This document shows positions 52,417 to 60,273 of a stretch of DNA of 64,000 bases, piece after piece; positions within the stretch are counted from its first letter, which is position 1, and every line of letters begins with the position of its first letter. The stretch is from Chloroflexota bacterium (lineage in GTDB: Bacteria > Chloroflexota > Anaerolineae > JAAYZQ01): NCBI GenBank assembly GCA_018606645.1, contig JAGVRI010000009.1, positions 121,996 to 185,995 on the forward strand, given 5' to 3'. A model generated the notes under the pieces. The model searched no databases. It saw nothing but the letters and a program-made list of their open reading frames with translations, and was not told the origin of the DNA. Both the position numbers and the translations under genes were made by a program.

Positions 52417-52438
52417 GTGATTTTGAACAAAATTGGGC

Positions 52439-52467
52439 TTGACAGGAGCCTGACGGTGTGCTATAAT
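52439..52467 (+). promoter_or_regulatory. Consensus promoter of the butanediol/acetoin locus
   Basis: A perfect TTGACA (52439-52444), a 17-base spacer and a perfect TATAAT (52462-52467). It is the only promoter seen ahead of the 11-kb plus-strand gene series. Confidence 0.88.
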
Positions 52468-52473
52468 AGCTAT

Positions 52474-52914
52474 TGCAATCACACCGAACGCAATCTTGGG
52501 GCAAAAGGGAGAGCAGTTGATCGGAGCCCACGCCGTACGACACTCTCCCTTTCTGTTGGAATGCGGTAAGTCACAGGCGCGAGGATAGAGACAGGCTGGA
52601 TGCGCGCTGTGCCAGCCATCTTATTGGATGGCGCATGTTCAACGCAGGACAGGCTTTGCGGGCAGGAGCGCCGGCGTGTCATGCATGCGTAAGGCGAATG
52701 GCATGGGGAAAGGAGGTGATCGGTCCACCAGAAAAACGGTAGCGGAACACGAGTAGCCGGACCGGACATGTGGGTCTGCGTCCGCCGGGCTCACTAGCGA
52801 CGTTCACCGGAATTGGCACCATCGGGGTGCAAAGCATCTCGCTCCATGGACACATGCCTGGAGCACAGCGTTGTGGTTCGAATTCTTTACTCAATGAAGA
52901 GATAAAGGAGTAAG
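52474..52914 (+). promoter_or_regulatory. Long structured 5' leader of the butanediol/acetoin operon, candidate RNA regulator
   Basis: About 440 transcribed bases without a clear gene. Perfect stems include AAAGGGAGAG/CTCTCCCTTT (52504-52513 with 52543-52552, then TCTGTT), GCTGG/CCAGC (52595-52616), GCCATC/GATGGC (52615-52632), CCGG+CGGAC with GTCCG+CCGG (52757-52788, two-base bulge), GCACC/GGTGC (52816-52830) and GCTCCA/TGGAGC (52841-52864). The first stem is terminator-like. A 14-base match to the 16S rRNA anti-Shine-Dalgarno tail lies at 52708-52721 without a usable start codon after it. I could not match the whole to a known riboswitch class. Confidence 0.5.
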
Positions 52915-52919
52915 ATGCG

Positions 52920-53738
52920 ATGAAACTACAAGGAAAGGTTGCACTGGTGACAGGCGGAGGCCGGGGGATCGGGCGGGGCATCGCTCTGGCCCTGGCCGCA
53001 GAAGGCGCTGATGTGGCCATCGTAGAAACGGATGTGGTGGATAATCCGTACAACCAGTACGGCACCCGACAGATCAACGGCTACCAGGCAGCGCAGAACG
53101 TGGTCAAGGAGATCCAGGCCATGGGCCGCCGGGCGATCGCCATCCAGGCCGATGTGACCAAGTGGGACCAGGTCCAGGCCATGGTCCAGAAGACGGTGAA
53201 GGAGTTCGGCCGGATCGATATCTCGGTGCACAACGCGGGCGTGATCAACGTCACCCCCGTGGAGGAGATGTCCGAGGAGGCCTATGACCTGGTCATGGAC
53301 GTGAACGTCAAAGGCGTGTTCCTGTGCTGCAAGGCGGTCATCCCCCAGATGAAAAAGCAGGGGGGCGGCAAGATCATCAACACCGCCTCTATCGGGGGCA
53401 AGAACGCGTTCCCCACACTGGCGCACTATTGCGCTTCCAAGTTCGCCGTCGTCGGCTTTACCAACGGTCTGGCCAAAGAACTGGCCAAAGACAACATCAC
53501 CGTGAACGCCATCTGCCCGGGCATTGTGCGGACAGCGATGTGGGATCTGCTGGCCGATGCCTGGAAGCAGCCGGGGGAGACGGTCGAACAGTCGTGGCAG
53601 CGCCACCTGGAGACCCTCATTCCCCAGGGTCGGGCCCAGACGCCGGCCGATATGGGAGCCCTTGCCGTCTTTTTCGCCACGAACGACAACGTGACCGGCC
53701 AGGCATTCAACATTGACGGTGGTGTAGAACTGCACTAG
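52920..53738 (+). CDS. SDR-family oxidoreductase, probable butanediol/acetoin or related alcohol dehydrogenase
   Basis: A 272-residue NAD(P)-dependent Rossmann enzyme: TGGGRGIG (residues 11-18), NAG, the catalytic Ser in NTASIGG, Y170 and K174 in YCASK, and a GG near the C-terminus. A loop of about 20 residues (NPYNQYGTRQINGYQ) after the third strand is longer than in most SDRs. The context suggests a stereospecific 2,3-butanediol dehydrogenase or acetoin reductase. AAAGGAG lies 9 bases before the ATG; an earlier ATG at 52915 opens only a two-codon frame (ATGCGATGA). Confidence 0.85.
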   Translation: MKLQGKVALVTGGGRGIGRGIALALAAEGADVAIVETDVVDNPYNQYGTRQINGYQAAQNVVKEIQAMGRRAIAIQADVTKWDQVQAMVQKTVKEFGRIDISVHNAGVINVTPVEEMSEEAYDLVMDVNVKGVFLCCKAVIPQMKKQGGGKIINTASIGGKNAFPTLAHYCASKFAVVGFTNGLAKELAKDNITVNAICPGIVRTAMWDLLADAWKQPGETVEQSWQRHLETLIPQGRAQTPADMGALAVFFATNDNVTGQAFNIDGGVELH

Positions 53739-53753
53739 AAGGGAGAAGAGGGG

Positions 53754-54812
53754 ATGAAGGCAGCCGTTTGGTACGGCCGGAAAGACGTACGGGTCGAAGA
53801 CGTCCCTGAGCCGCCCGCGCCAGGGCCCGGAGAAGTCAAGATCAAGGTCCACTGGTGCGGCATTTGTGGGTCGGATCTGCACGAGTATGTGGCGGGTCCT
53901 ATCTTCATTCCGGCTCAGGCTCCTCATCCCCTGACCGGCAAACAAGCTCCCCTGATCCTGGGTCACGAGTTCGCCGGCGAAGTGGTGGAGATCGGCGAAG
54001 GTGTCACCAACGTCCAGATCGGGGAACGGGTTTCCCCGGACGCGTGCTGGCATTGCGGGACCTGCTACATGTGCAAGCGCAATCGGTACAGCGTGTGCGA
54101 GAAACTGGCCTTCACCGGTCTGATGGTTGATGGCGCCTTTGCCGAATATGTCAATGTCCCGGCCTATACGCTCTACAAGTTGCCGCCTGAGATCCCTTCC
54201 GACATTGGCGCATTGATTGAGCCGATCGCGGTGGGCATCCATGGCATTCGACGAGGGAATGTCCTGGAAGGCGATACGGTGGCCATCCTGGGGGCCGGGC
54301 CGATCGGGCTGGTGACCCTGCAGGCGGCGAAAGCGGCAGGGGCTAGCAAGGTCTTTGCCATCGAGATGGCCAAGGCCAGGAAAGAGTTTGCCCACAAGCT
54401 GGGGGCTACGGCGGTTATCGACCCCACTGAAACCGACGCGGTGGAGGAGGTTCGCCGTCTGACGGGCGGCCTCGGGGTGGACGTGGCAATCGAATGCATC
54501 GGCGGCGAAAAGACAGCCTCTCAGGCCGTACAGCTTGTCCGACGAGGGGGCCGGGCAGTGCTGGTGGGCATCTTTGAAAAGCCCAGCGAGATCCATTTTA
54601 ACGAGCTGGTTTTCTGCGAGAAGGAGATCGTGGGTTCCCTGGCCTATTACGGCGAATTTGACACGGCTATTGCTCTCCTGGCGGATGGGCGGATCGCTGG
54701 AGAGCCCTTGATCACGGGGAGGATCAAACTTGATGAGATCGTGGAAAAGGGCTTTGAGGAGCTGATCGCCCACAAGGAATCCAACATCAAGATCCTGGTG
54801 TCGCCAAATTGA
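53754..54812 (+). CDS. bdhA: Zinc-dependent 2,3-butanediol dehydrogenase
   Basis: A 352-residue medium-chain dehydrogenase that would oxidise 2,3-butanediol to acetoin with NAD+. The loop PIFIPAQAPHPLTGKQAPLILG is characteristic of (R,R)-butanediol dehydrogenases and rarer in sorbitol or threonine dehydrogenases. The catalytic zinc site has WCGICGSD and GHEF; the structural zinc site CWHCGTCYMCKRNRYSVC has all four Cys. The coenzyme motif is ILGAGPIGLV. It follows the first SDR gene by 15 bases. Confidence 0.88.
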   Translation: MKAAVWYGRKDVRVEDVPEPPAPGPGEVKIKVHWCGICGSDLHEYVAGPIFIPAQAPHPLTGKQAPLILGHEFAGEVVEIGEGVTNVQIGERVSPDACWHCGTCYMCKRNRYSVCEKLAFTGLMVDGAFAEYVNVPAYTLYKLPPEIPSDIGALIEPIAVGIHGIRRGNVLEGDTVAILGAGPIGLVTLQAAKAAGASKVFAIEMAKARKEFAHKLGATAVIDPTETDAVEEVRRLTGGLGVDVAIECIGGEKTASQAVQLVRRGGRAVLVGIFEKPSEIHFNELVFCEKEIVGSLAYYGEFDTAIALLADGRIAGEPLITGRIKLDEIVEKGFEELIAHKESNIKILVSPN

Positions 54813-54843
54813 AAGAAAGCCATAATAACGAGGAGAAAGGGTT

Positions 54844-55821
54844 ATGACTCAAAAACATCCAATAGTGAAGGCTCTTCCGTGGTGGGCAGCGATATACCTG
54901 CCGGCGTGGGGCACGTTCTTTCTGCTTAACTGGGTGTTTACCGTCTTCCCCATCTCGTTTGCCCCGTGGTTCGACAATGTATGCGTTCAGCTACTGGCCT
55001 GTTGGTGGGCGTTTGTCTGGGCGACGACCGGACTGTGGCCGTTCAACAAGATCGAGGGGAGGTTGGCGAGAGGAATAGCAGCGCTCATATCCTGCTGGGT
55101 CCTGGGATTTCTGACCTGGTACATCTACATCAAAGTATTCAACATGGATGCCTCGACGCGCGGCTTTCCGCTCATCGCCAATCTCTTCTTCTTCGTCGCA
55201 GTGACCAGCTTTGTCGGTGAGAACGCGCATGTCCGGGAACTGTCCGTCCCGAAGCAATTTGCCATCAACATGGTCATCTGGTTCACCTTCACCTGGCTCC
55301 TGCTGTCTTCGGCGATTGTCTGGATCCCCGCCTGGTGGTTTGGCATCGGCCAGACCTTCCTGGCGATTGGGTTCCTGGACTTTTTCAAAGACTTGCGGCA
55401 GCCGATCAAGAGCATCGCTGCCTGGAGCGTCATCGGGGTCAAGGTGATGATCACGGCGATCATCTGCCTGGCGCTGGGCTACTGGCAACCCGGTACTCAA
55501 TTCGGAGAATTCTGGACCATTGGGAACCCGGGGTTGGTGTTCTTTGTCTTCTTTGCCGCCTGGTGCAGTTACAACTGGGGGATCCTGGTGCCAATGGGGC
55601 TTTGGCCATTCACAGGCATCAAACACCCGGTATGGAGGTATCTCGCCGCGATCCTGTTTGTCTGCTTCCTGGCCTGGCTCGTGACTCTGTTTGCACTGGC
55701 CGTCTTTCCGAAATTTTACGAGCCCCGCGAGACTGCGCTGTGGCAGGCATTCACCTGGGCGTACATCCCGACGGCCTGGACGTTCTTCATCTGCTTGCTG
55801 TTCCCGGCGGAACAACGATAG
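54844..55821 (+). CDS. Unknown polytopic membrane protein with internal duplication
   Basis: A 325-residue Trp-rich protein with about nine membrane segments that I do not recognise. The two halves share a clear block: TTGLWPFNKIEGRLARGIAA near residue 62 and PMGLWPFTGIKHPVWRYLAA near 253, each followed by a hydrophobic segment (LGFLTWYI, CFLAWLVT). This suggests an inverted or direct two-repeat fold like that of many transporters. It lies inside the butanediol/acetoin locus between dehydrogenase genes, so a carrier for acetoin, butanediol or another small alcohol is a reasonable guess. AGGAGAAAGGG precedes the ATG. Confidence 0.78.
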   Translation: MTQKHPIVKALPWWAAIYLPAWGTFFLLNWVFTVFPISFAPWFDNVCVQLLACWWAFVWATTGLWPFNKIEGRLARGIAALISCWVLGFLTWYIYIKVFNMDASTRGFPLIANLFFFVAVTSFVGENAHVRELSVPKQFAINMVIWFTFTWLLLSSAIVWIPAWWFGIGQTFLAIGFLDFFKDLRQPIKSIAAWSVIGVKVMITAIICLALGYWQPGTQFGEFWTIGNPGLVFFVFFAAWCSYNWGILVPMGLWPFTGIKHPVWRYLAAILFVCFLAWLVTLFALAVFPKFYEPRETALWQAFTWAYIPTAWTFFICLLFPAEQR

Positions 55822-55916
55822 CCTCGGCATGTCCGCAGGGCGGGGATCAGAGCGTTGAGGTTCTGCGCCACTGAGACAAGATTCAAAGAAACCTAGCCAA
55901 AGAGGGAGGATTCACC

Positions 55917-56714
55917 ATGGACCTAGGGCTGAAAGGAAAAGTGGCCTTGATCACGGGCGGCAGCCGGGGCATCGGCAAGGCGTGCGCCCTGTCTCTGGCC
56001 GATGAAGGCTGCAATATCGCCATCTGCGCTCGCGGCAAAGAGGAGCTGGACGAGGCGGCCAAGGAGATCGCCGCCAAAGGGGTAGAAGTCTTGGCGGTGG
56101 AAGCCGACGTCACCAAGAAGGCCGACCTGAAGAACTTTGTCGCCAAAGCGGTGGAAAAGTTTGGGCGGATCGATATCCTGGTCAACAACGCCGGGACCGG
56201 TCGGCTGAGCGATCTGATGCAGCTCCCCGAGGAAGAGTTTCGCTGGAACATGGAGCTGATGCTCTTTGCTCCGATTCAGCTTTCCAAAGAGGTCGTGCCC
56301 TACATGCGAGCTCAAGGCGGGGGCCGGATCATCAATATCTCGTCCATCTTTGGCAAACAGCCGGGCGGCTTGCTGGACTATGACGTGATCAAAGCCGGGG
56401 TGATCATGTTCACCAAGGACCTGGCCAACTATCTGGCCAAGGACCAGATCCTGGTGAATGCCGTCTGTCCGGGGCCGATCCGCACGCCGCTGTGGGAAGG
56501 GCCCGGCCAATTGGGCGACCAACTGGGCGGCATGTTGGGCATGTCGAGCCAGGAAGCGATCACCTGGTACGCTCAGCAGAATATCCCGTTAGGCCGGTAC
56601 GGTTATCCCCACGAGATCGCCGATGTCGTCACCTTCCTGGCCTCGGAGAAAGCCAGCTTTATCACCGGGCAGGCGATCAACGTGGATGGCGGCATGGTCA
56701 AGACCTGTACGTAA
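55917..56714 (+). CDS. SDR-family oxidoreductase (second of the locus)
   Basis: A 265-residue classical SDR: TGGSRGIG, NNAG, the Ser in NISSIFGK, Y155 and K159 in YDVIK, and the C-terminal GQAINVDGG. It is not a close copy of the first SDR, so the two probably act on different stereoisomers or different substrates. Its similarity to 3-oxoacyl-ACP reductase-type proteins means function cannot be fixed from sequence. GAGGGAGGA lies 6 bases before the ATG. Confidence 0.85.
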   Translation: MDLGLKGKVALITGGSRGIGKACALSLADEGCNIAICARGKEELDEAAKEIAAKGVEVLAVEADVTKKADLKNFVAKAVEKFGRIDILVNNAGTGRLSDLMQLPEEEFRWNMELMLFAPIQLSKEVVPYMRAQGGGRIINISSIFGKQPGGLLDYDVIKAGVIMFTKDLANYLAKDQILVNAVCPGPIRTPLWEGPGQLGDQLGGMLGMSSQEAITWYAQQNIPLGRYGYPHEIADVVTFLASEKASFITGQAINVDGGMVKTCT

Positions 56715-56731
56715 AGGTGGGTGGGATTTCG

Positions 56732-56763
56732 CCGGTGACGGTGTCGCCGGACGCCGTCACCGG
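56732..56763 (+). other. Intercistronic hairpin
   Basis: A perfect 10-bp stem (CCGGTGACGG / CCGTCACCGG) with a 12-base loop and no T-run lies between the second SDR and the small gene. It probably affects message stability and relative expression. Confidence 0.6.
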
Positions 56764-56797
56764 GAACAGTCAACAATCATAGGAAGGAGGTGATATC

Positions 56798-57103
56798 TTG
56801 GCGTTGAAAGCGGCGTTCATCTTTATTGCCCCGGACGCTGACCCAAAGGTCCACCGCAGCCAGGTGGCAACCGGCGCGGTCGAGCTGACCGTGGTGGGGG
56901 TCCAGAACTATGCCCAGGCCGAGCAGGTTGCCCGTTCATTGGTCGAGGAGGGGATCGGAGCCATTGAATTGTGCGGCGGCTTTGGCCACGAAGGAACGGC
57001 GCGGGTGGTCCAGGCGGTGAGGGGCAAGGCGGTTGTTGGGGTAGTTCGGTTTGATTGCCATCCTGGTCTGGAGGGCAAGAGCGGGGATGCACTCTTTGGG
57101 TAA
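56798..57103 (+). CDS. Small DUF6506-like protein
   Basis: A 101-residue soluble protein with FIFIAPDADPKVHRS at the start, VELTVVGVQNYAQAEQVARSLVEEG and IELCGGFGHEGTARVVQAV in the middle, and VVRFDCHPGLEGKSGD near the end. It matches my memory of the DUF6506 family, with no known function. It starts at TTG 56798, set by an unusually strong AAGGAGGTGAT site that ends 3 bases before it. Placed between the SDR and acoA, it is likely to act with the dehydrogenases, perhaps as a small subunit or binding protein. Confidence 0.75.
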   Translation: MALKAAFIFIAPDADPKVHRSQVATGAVELTVVGVQNYAQAEQVARSLVEEGIGAIELCGGFGHEGTARVVQAVRGKAVVGVVRFDCHPGLEGKSGDALFG

Positions 57104-57140
57104 ACCATGATACCAAAAAGGGTAAGGAGGTAAGACAAAA

Positions 57141-58112
57141 ATGGCTGAACTGAGCAAAGACAAACTGCGCTGGATCTATGAGCGGATGCGGCTCATCCGC
57201 GAGTTCGAGGACCGGACGGCTCAGTTGTTCGCCGCCGGCAAGATCCCTGGCTTTGTGCATCTATACGCCGGGGAGGAGGCGATCGCCGTCGGGGTGTGCG
57301 CCCTGCTGACCGACGCCGACTATATCACGTCTACCCACCGTGGCCACGGCCATTGCATCGCCAAGGGAGTGGATGTGAGAGAGATGATGGCCGAGCTGTA
57401 CGGCAAGGCGACCGGGTCGTGCAAGGGCAAGGGCGGTTCGATGCACATCGCCGATGTGGAGAAGGGCATGCTGGGAGCCAACGGCATTGTCGGCGCCGGC
57501 GGCCCGCTGGCCTGCGGTTCGGCGCTGATGGCCAAGGTCAAAGGCACCGACCAGGTGACGGTCTGCTTCTTTGGCGATGGCGCGGCTGAGCAAGGGACCA
57601 TGCACGAATCCATGAACCTGGCTTCTATCTGGAAGCTGCCGGTGATCTTTGTCTGCGAGAACAACGGCTACGCCCAGACCACGCCAGCCCACTATCACTG
57701 CGCGGCCAAGGACATCGCCGACCGGGCCACCGCCTACAACATGCCGGGCTTTGTTGTGGACGGCACCGATGTGTTCGCCGTGTATGAGGCCGCCAACGAG
57801 GCGATCGCCCGGGCGCGACGCGGCGAAGGCCCGACGCTCCTTGAATGCAAGGCCTTCCGCTACTATGGTCACTTCCAGGGCGATAACATGAGCTACTTTT
57901 CCGAAGAGGAAATCGCGGCGAACCGGGCGCGCGATCCGATCGAAAAGTTCAAGAAACGCGTCCTGGAGCGCGGGCTGATGACGGAGCAGGAACTGGCCGA
58001 GATCGATGCCTGGGCGAAGAAGGAGGTCGACGAGGCGGTCAAGTTCGCCGAGGAGTCGCCCTATCCGGCGCTCGAAGAAGTCTACACTGACGTCTATGTG
58101 AGCTATCCCTAA
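57141..58112 (+). CDS. acoA: Acetoin dehydrogenase complex E1 alpha subunit
   Basis: The thiamine-diphosphate E1 component that cleaves acetoin. The 323 residues contain HRGHGHCIAKG, GKGGSMHIAD, ANGIVGAGGPLACGSAL, and the ThDP/Mg motif from GDGAAEQG (about residue 144) to ENN. The KGKGGSMHI and GANGIVGAG blocks are closer to AcoA than to pyruvate-type E1 alpha. acoB follows after 13 bases. Branched-chain or pyruvate substrates cannot be fully excluded; AcoX nearby argues for acetoin. Confidence 0.88.
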   Translation: MAELSKDKLRWIYERMRLIREFEDRTAQLFAAGKIPGFVHLYAGEEAIAVGVCALLTDADYITSTHRGHGHCIAKGVDVREMMAELYGKATGSCKGKGGSMHIADVEKGMLGANGIVGAGGPLACGSALMAKVKGTDQVTVCFFGDGAAEQGTMHESMNLASIWKLPVIFVCENNGYAQTTPAHYHCAAKDIADRATAYNMPGFVVDGTDVFAVYEAANEAIARARRGEGPTLLECKAFRYYGHFQGDNMSYFSEEEIAANRARDPIEKFKKRVLERGLMTEQELAEIDAWAKKEVDEAVKFAEESPYPALEEVYTDVYVSYP

Positions 58113-58125
58113 AGGAGGAGGTGCC

Positions 58126-59145
58126 ATGTCTACTCGGGTGATTCAATTCCGTGAAGCCATTAATGAGGCTCTCCGGCTGGAAATGCGCCGGGACCCCACC
58201 GTGATCTTGATGGGCGAGGACATATCCGGCGGCGCTAAGACCCACCTGGAGGAAAAGGGGACAGAAGCCTGGGGTGGGGATCTGGGCGTCACCAAAGGGC
58301 TGGCTATCGAGTTCGGCCGGGAGCGGGTCCGCGATACGCCCATCAGCGAGTCAGCGTTTATCGGCGCAGCGGTAGGCGCCGCCTCCACCGGGCTGCGGCC
58401 GGTCGTCGAGCTGATGTTCGTTGACTTTTTCGGCGTGTGCATGGACCAGATCTTTAACCAGGGCGGCAAGCTGCGCTACATGTTCGGCGGCAAGGCCAAG
58501 GTTCCCATGGTCATCCGCACCCTGATCGGGGCCGGCTTCCGCGCTGCTGCCCAGCACTCGGCGGTCCTCTACTCGGTCTTTGCCCACATGCCGGGCCTCA
58601 AGTGCGTCGTTCCCTCTACGCCCTACAACGCCAAGGGCTTGCTGATCGCTGCCATCCGGGACGACGACCCGGTGATGTATTTCGAGCATCTGGTGCTGCT
58701 CGACACCACCGGGCCCGTGCCCGAGGGCGAGTATATCATCCCCCTGGGCAAGGCCGAGATCGCCCGCCCCGGCAAGGATGCGACTGTCGTCGCCATTGGA
58801 CGGATGCGGCTCTTTGCCATGCAGGCGGCAGATGAACTGGCCAAAGAGGGGATCGACGTCGAGGTTGTAGACCCGCTGAGCATCTCGCCGCTGGATGAGA
58901 GCACCATCCTGGAATCGGTCAAAAAGACGCGCCGACTGGTGGTGGTGGACGAGGATAACCCCCGCTGCAGCGTGGCGAATGACATTGTGACCCTCGCCGC
59001 CCAGCAGGCGTTCGACTATCTGGATGCGCCGCCCCAGACTGTGACCGCGCCCCACACCCCGGTGCCGTTCAGCCCCGTGCTGGAGGATGCCTACATCCCC
59101 AGCCCGGCCAAGATCGCCGCTGCGGTCCGGGCGGTGGTTGCCTGA
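58126..59145 (+). CDS. acoB: Acetoin dehydrogenase complex E1 beta subunit
   Basis: A 339-residue transketolase-like E1 beta. Family blocks are ILMGEDISGGAKTHLEEKG, RVRDTPISESAFIGAAVGAA, FFGVCMDQIFNQGGKLRYMFG and the C-terminal VTAPHTPVPFSPVLEDAYIP. It forms the alpha2beta2 E1 with AcoA. AAAGGAGGAGG lies 4 bases before the ATG. A 15-bp perfect hairpin follows its stop. Confidence 0.92.
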   Translation: MSTRVIQFREAINEALRLEMRRDPTVILMGEDISGGAKTHLEEKGTEAWGGDLGVTKGLAIEFGRERVRDTPISESAFIGAAVGAASTGLRPVVELMFVDFFGVCMDQIFNQGGKLRYMFGGKAKVPMVIRTLIGAGFRAAAQHSAVLYSVFAHMPGLKCVVPSTPYNAKGLLIAAIRDDDPVMYFEHLVLLDTTGPVPEGEYIIPLGKAEIARPGKDATVVAIGRMRLFAMQAADELAKEGIDVEVVDPLSISPLDESTILESVKKTRRLVVVDEDNPRCSVANDIVTLAAQQAFDYLDAPPQTVTAPHTPVPFSPVLEDAYIPSPAKIAAAVRAVVA

Positions 59146-59190
59146 TCCGAATCAGCACCCAGGACTCAACCGGGTACTGATCCACTGATC

Positions 59191-59226
59191 TCTGTTTCCG
59201 CCGGAGACCCCTCCGGCGGAAACAGA
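59191..59226 (+). other. Perfect 15-bp hairpin between acoB and acoX
   Basis: TCTGTTTCCGCCGGA (59191-59205) and its exact complement (59212-59226) surround a 6-base loop, followed by ATCTCTCC. It could be a partial terminator or a barrier to RNA decay that sets AcoAB above AcoX/AcoC levels. Confidence 0.65.
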
Positions 59227-59250
59227 ATCTCTCCTGGAATTCAAAGGCCT

Positions 59251-60252
59251 ATGTCTACTATCGGAATCATTGCAAACCCAGCTTCAGGTAAAGATATCCG
59301 GCGCCTGGTAGCCCATGCGTCGGTTTTCGACAATAATGAAAAGACGAACATTCTACAACGTATCTTGCTCGCGCTTGACGCCATCGGCGTGGACCAGGCG
59401 TTCATCATGCCCGACTACTACGGTCTGGGTCCGCGAGCATTAGATGGCATTCGCTTGTCCCGTCTCCAGGTGGAGATGCTGGACATGCCCACGACCGGCA
59501 CCGACCGGGATTCGACAGAGGCGGCAGCTCGCCTCCGGGCCATGGAGGTGGGAGCCATCCTAGTATTGGGCGGCGACGGAACCAACCGCGTCGTGGCCAA
59601 GGGGTGCGGTGATGTACCCATTGTCCCCATCTCGACCGGGACGAACAATGTCTTTCCCTCGATGGTCGAAGGCACGGTCGCCGGCCTGGCCGCCGGCGTG
59701 GTGGCAATGAAGGTCGTGGACGTGAACCGGGTGTCCTACCGGGCCAAGCGGCTGGAGGTCTATGTGGACCATGAACTGATCGACATCGCCCTGGTGGATG
59801 TGGTGACCAGTTCCGACCTGTGGATCGGCACCCGGGCGCTTTGGAACCCCAGCCAACTTCGTGAAGTGGTGTTGGCGCGGGCGGAACCGGGCTGCATCGG
59901 TCTATCCTCGCTGGGGAGTTGTTTCCAGGCCCTGGGCGCCCGAGAAGAACAGGGGATGCACCTCCGCCTGGGGCCAAATGGCGTCCAGGTGCTCGCCCCG
60001 CTGGGGCCTGGCCTGGTGACCCGGGTGGGGGTCCAGGCGCATCGCCTGATCGCCGTGGGGGAGGAAGTGCGGCTGCAACCGGGGGCAGGCACCCTGGCCC
60101 TCGACGGGGAGCGCGAAATCGAGATCTATGGGCAACCCGAGATCTCGGTCCGGCTCACCCAGGACGGTCCACGGGTCGTGGATATATGCCAGTGTATCAC
60201 CGAGGCAGCCAGCCTCGGCTTCTTTTGTGGATCGCCCATACAAAAACTCTGA
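59251..60252 (+). CDS. acoX: AcoX, NAD kinase-like acetoin-locus protein
   Basis: A 333-residue protein with the ATP-NAD kinase fold: IGIIANPASGKDIRRL at the N-terminus and LGGDGTNRVV (about residue 107), then STGTNNVFP. AcoX is a regular companion of acetoin dehydrogenase genes in several phyla, although its function in acetoin breakdown is not settled. Its presence is the best argument that the neighbouring complex acts on acetoin. No ribosome site is obvious at the ATG at 59251. Confidence 0.88.
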   Translation: MSTIGIIANPASGKDIRRLVAHASVFDNNEKTNILQRILLALDAIGVDQAFIMPDYYGLGPRALDGIRLSRLQVEMLDMPTTGTDRDSTEAAARLRAMEVGAILVLGGDGTNRVVAKGCGDVPIVPISTGTNNVFPSMVEGTVAGLAAGVVAMKVVDVNRVSYRAKRLEVYVDHELIDIALVDVVTSSDLWIGTRALWNPSQLREVVLARAEPGCIGLSSLGSCFQALGAREEQGMHLRLGPNGVQVLAPLGPGLVTRVGVQAHRLIAVGEEVRLQPGAGTLALDGEREIEIYGQPEISVRLTQDGPRVVDICQCITEAASLGFFCGSPIQKL

Positions 60253-60273
60253 AACGATTGAGGAGATTCGACG

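Larger units (their letters stand above)
51966..52438. other. Intergenic region upstream of tsaD
   Basis: It holds the tsaD promoter (minus) and repeat B copy 2 (minus). Between them, about 52090-52270, no gene was recognised; short open frames on both strands match nothing I know. Confidence 0.5.

Noticed and set aside
52801-52870. Resemblance of GGGGTGCAAAGC and nearby stems to a c-di-GMP-I (GEMM) riboswitch
   Set aside because: Only the GCAAAGC element matches; the 5' half of the motif (CAGGGCAAACC and the GNRA tetraloop) is missing.
52875-52885. GGTTCGAATTC resembling a tRNA T-loop
   Set aside because: The flanking bases cannot form a T-stem and no acceptor or anticodon arm fits.
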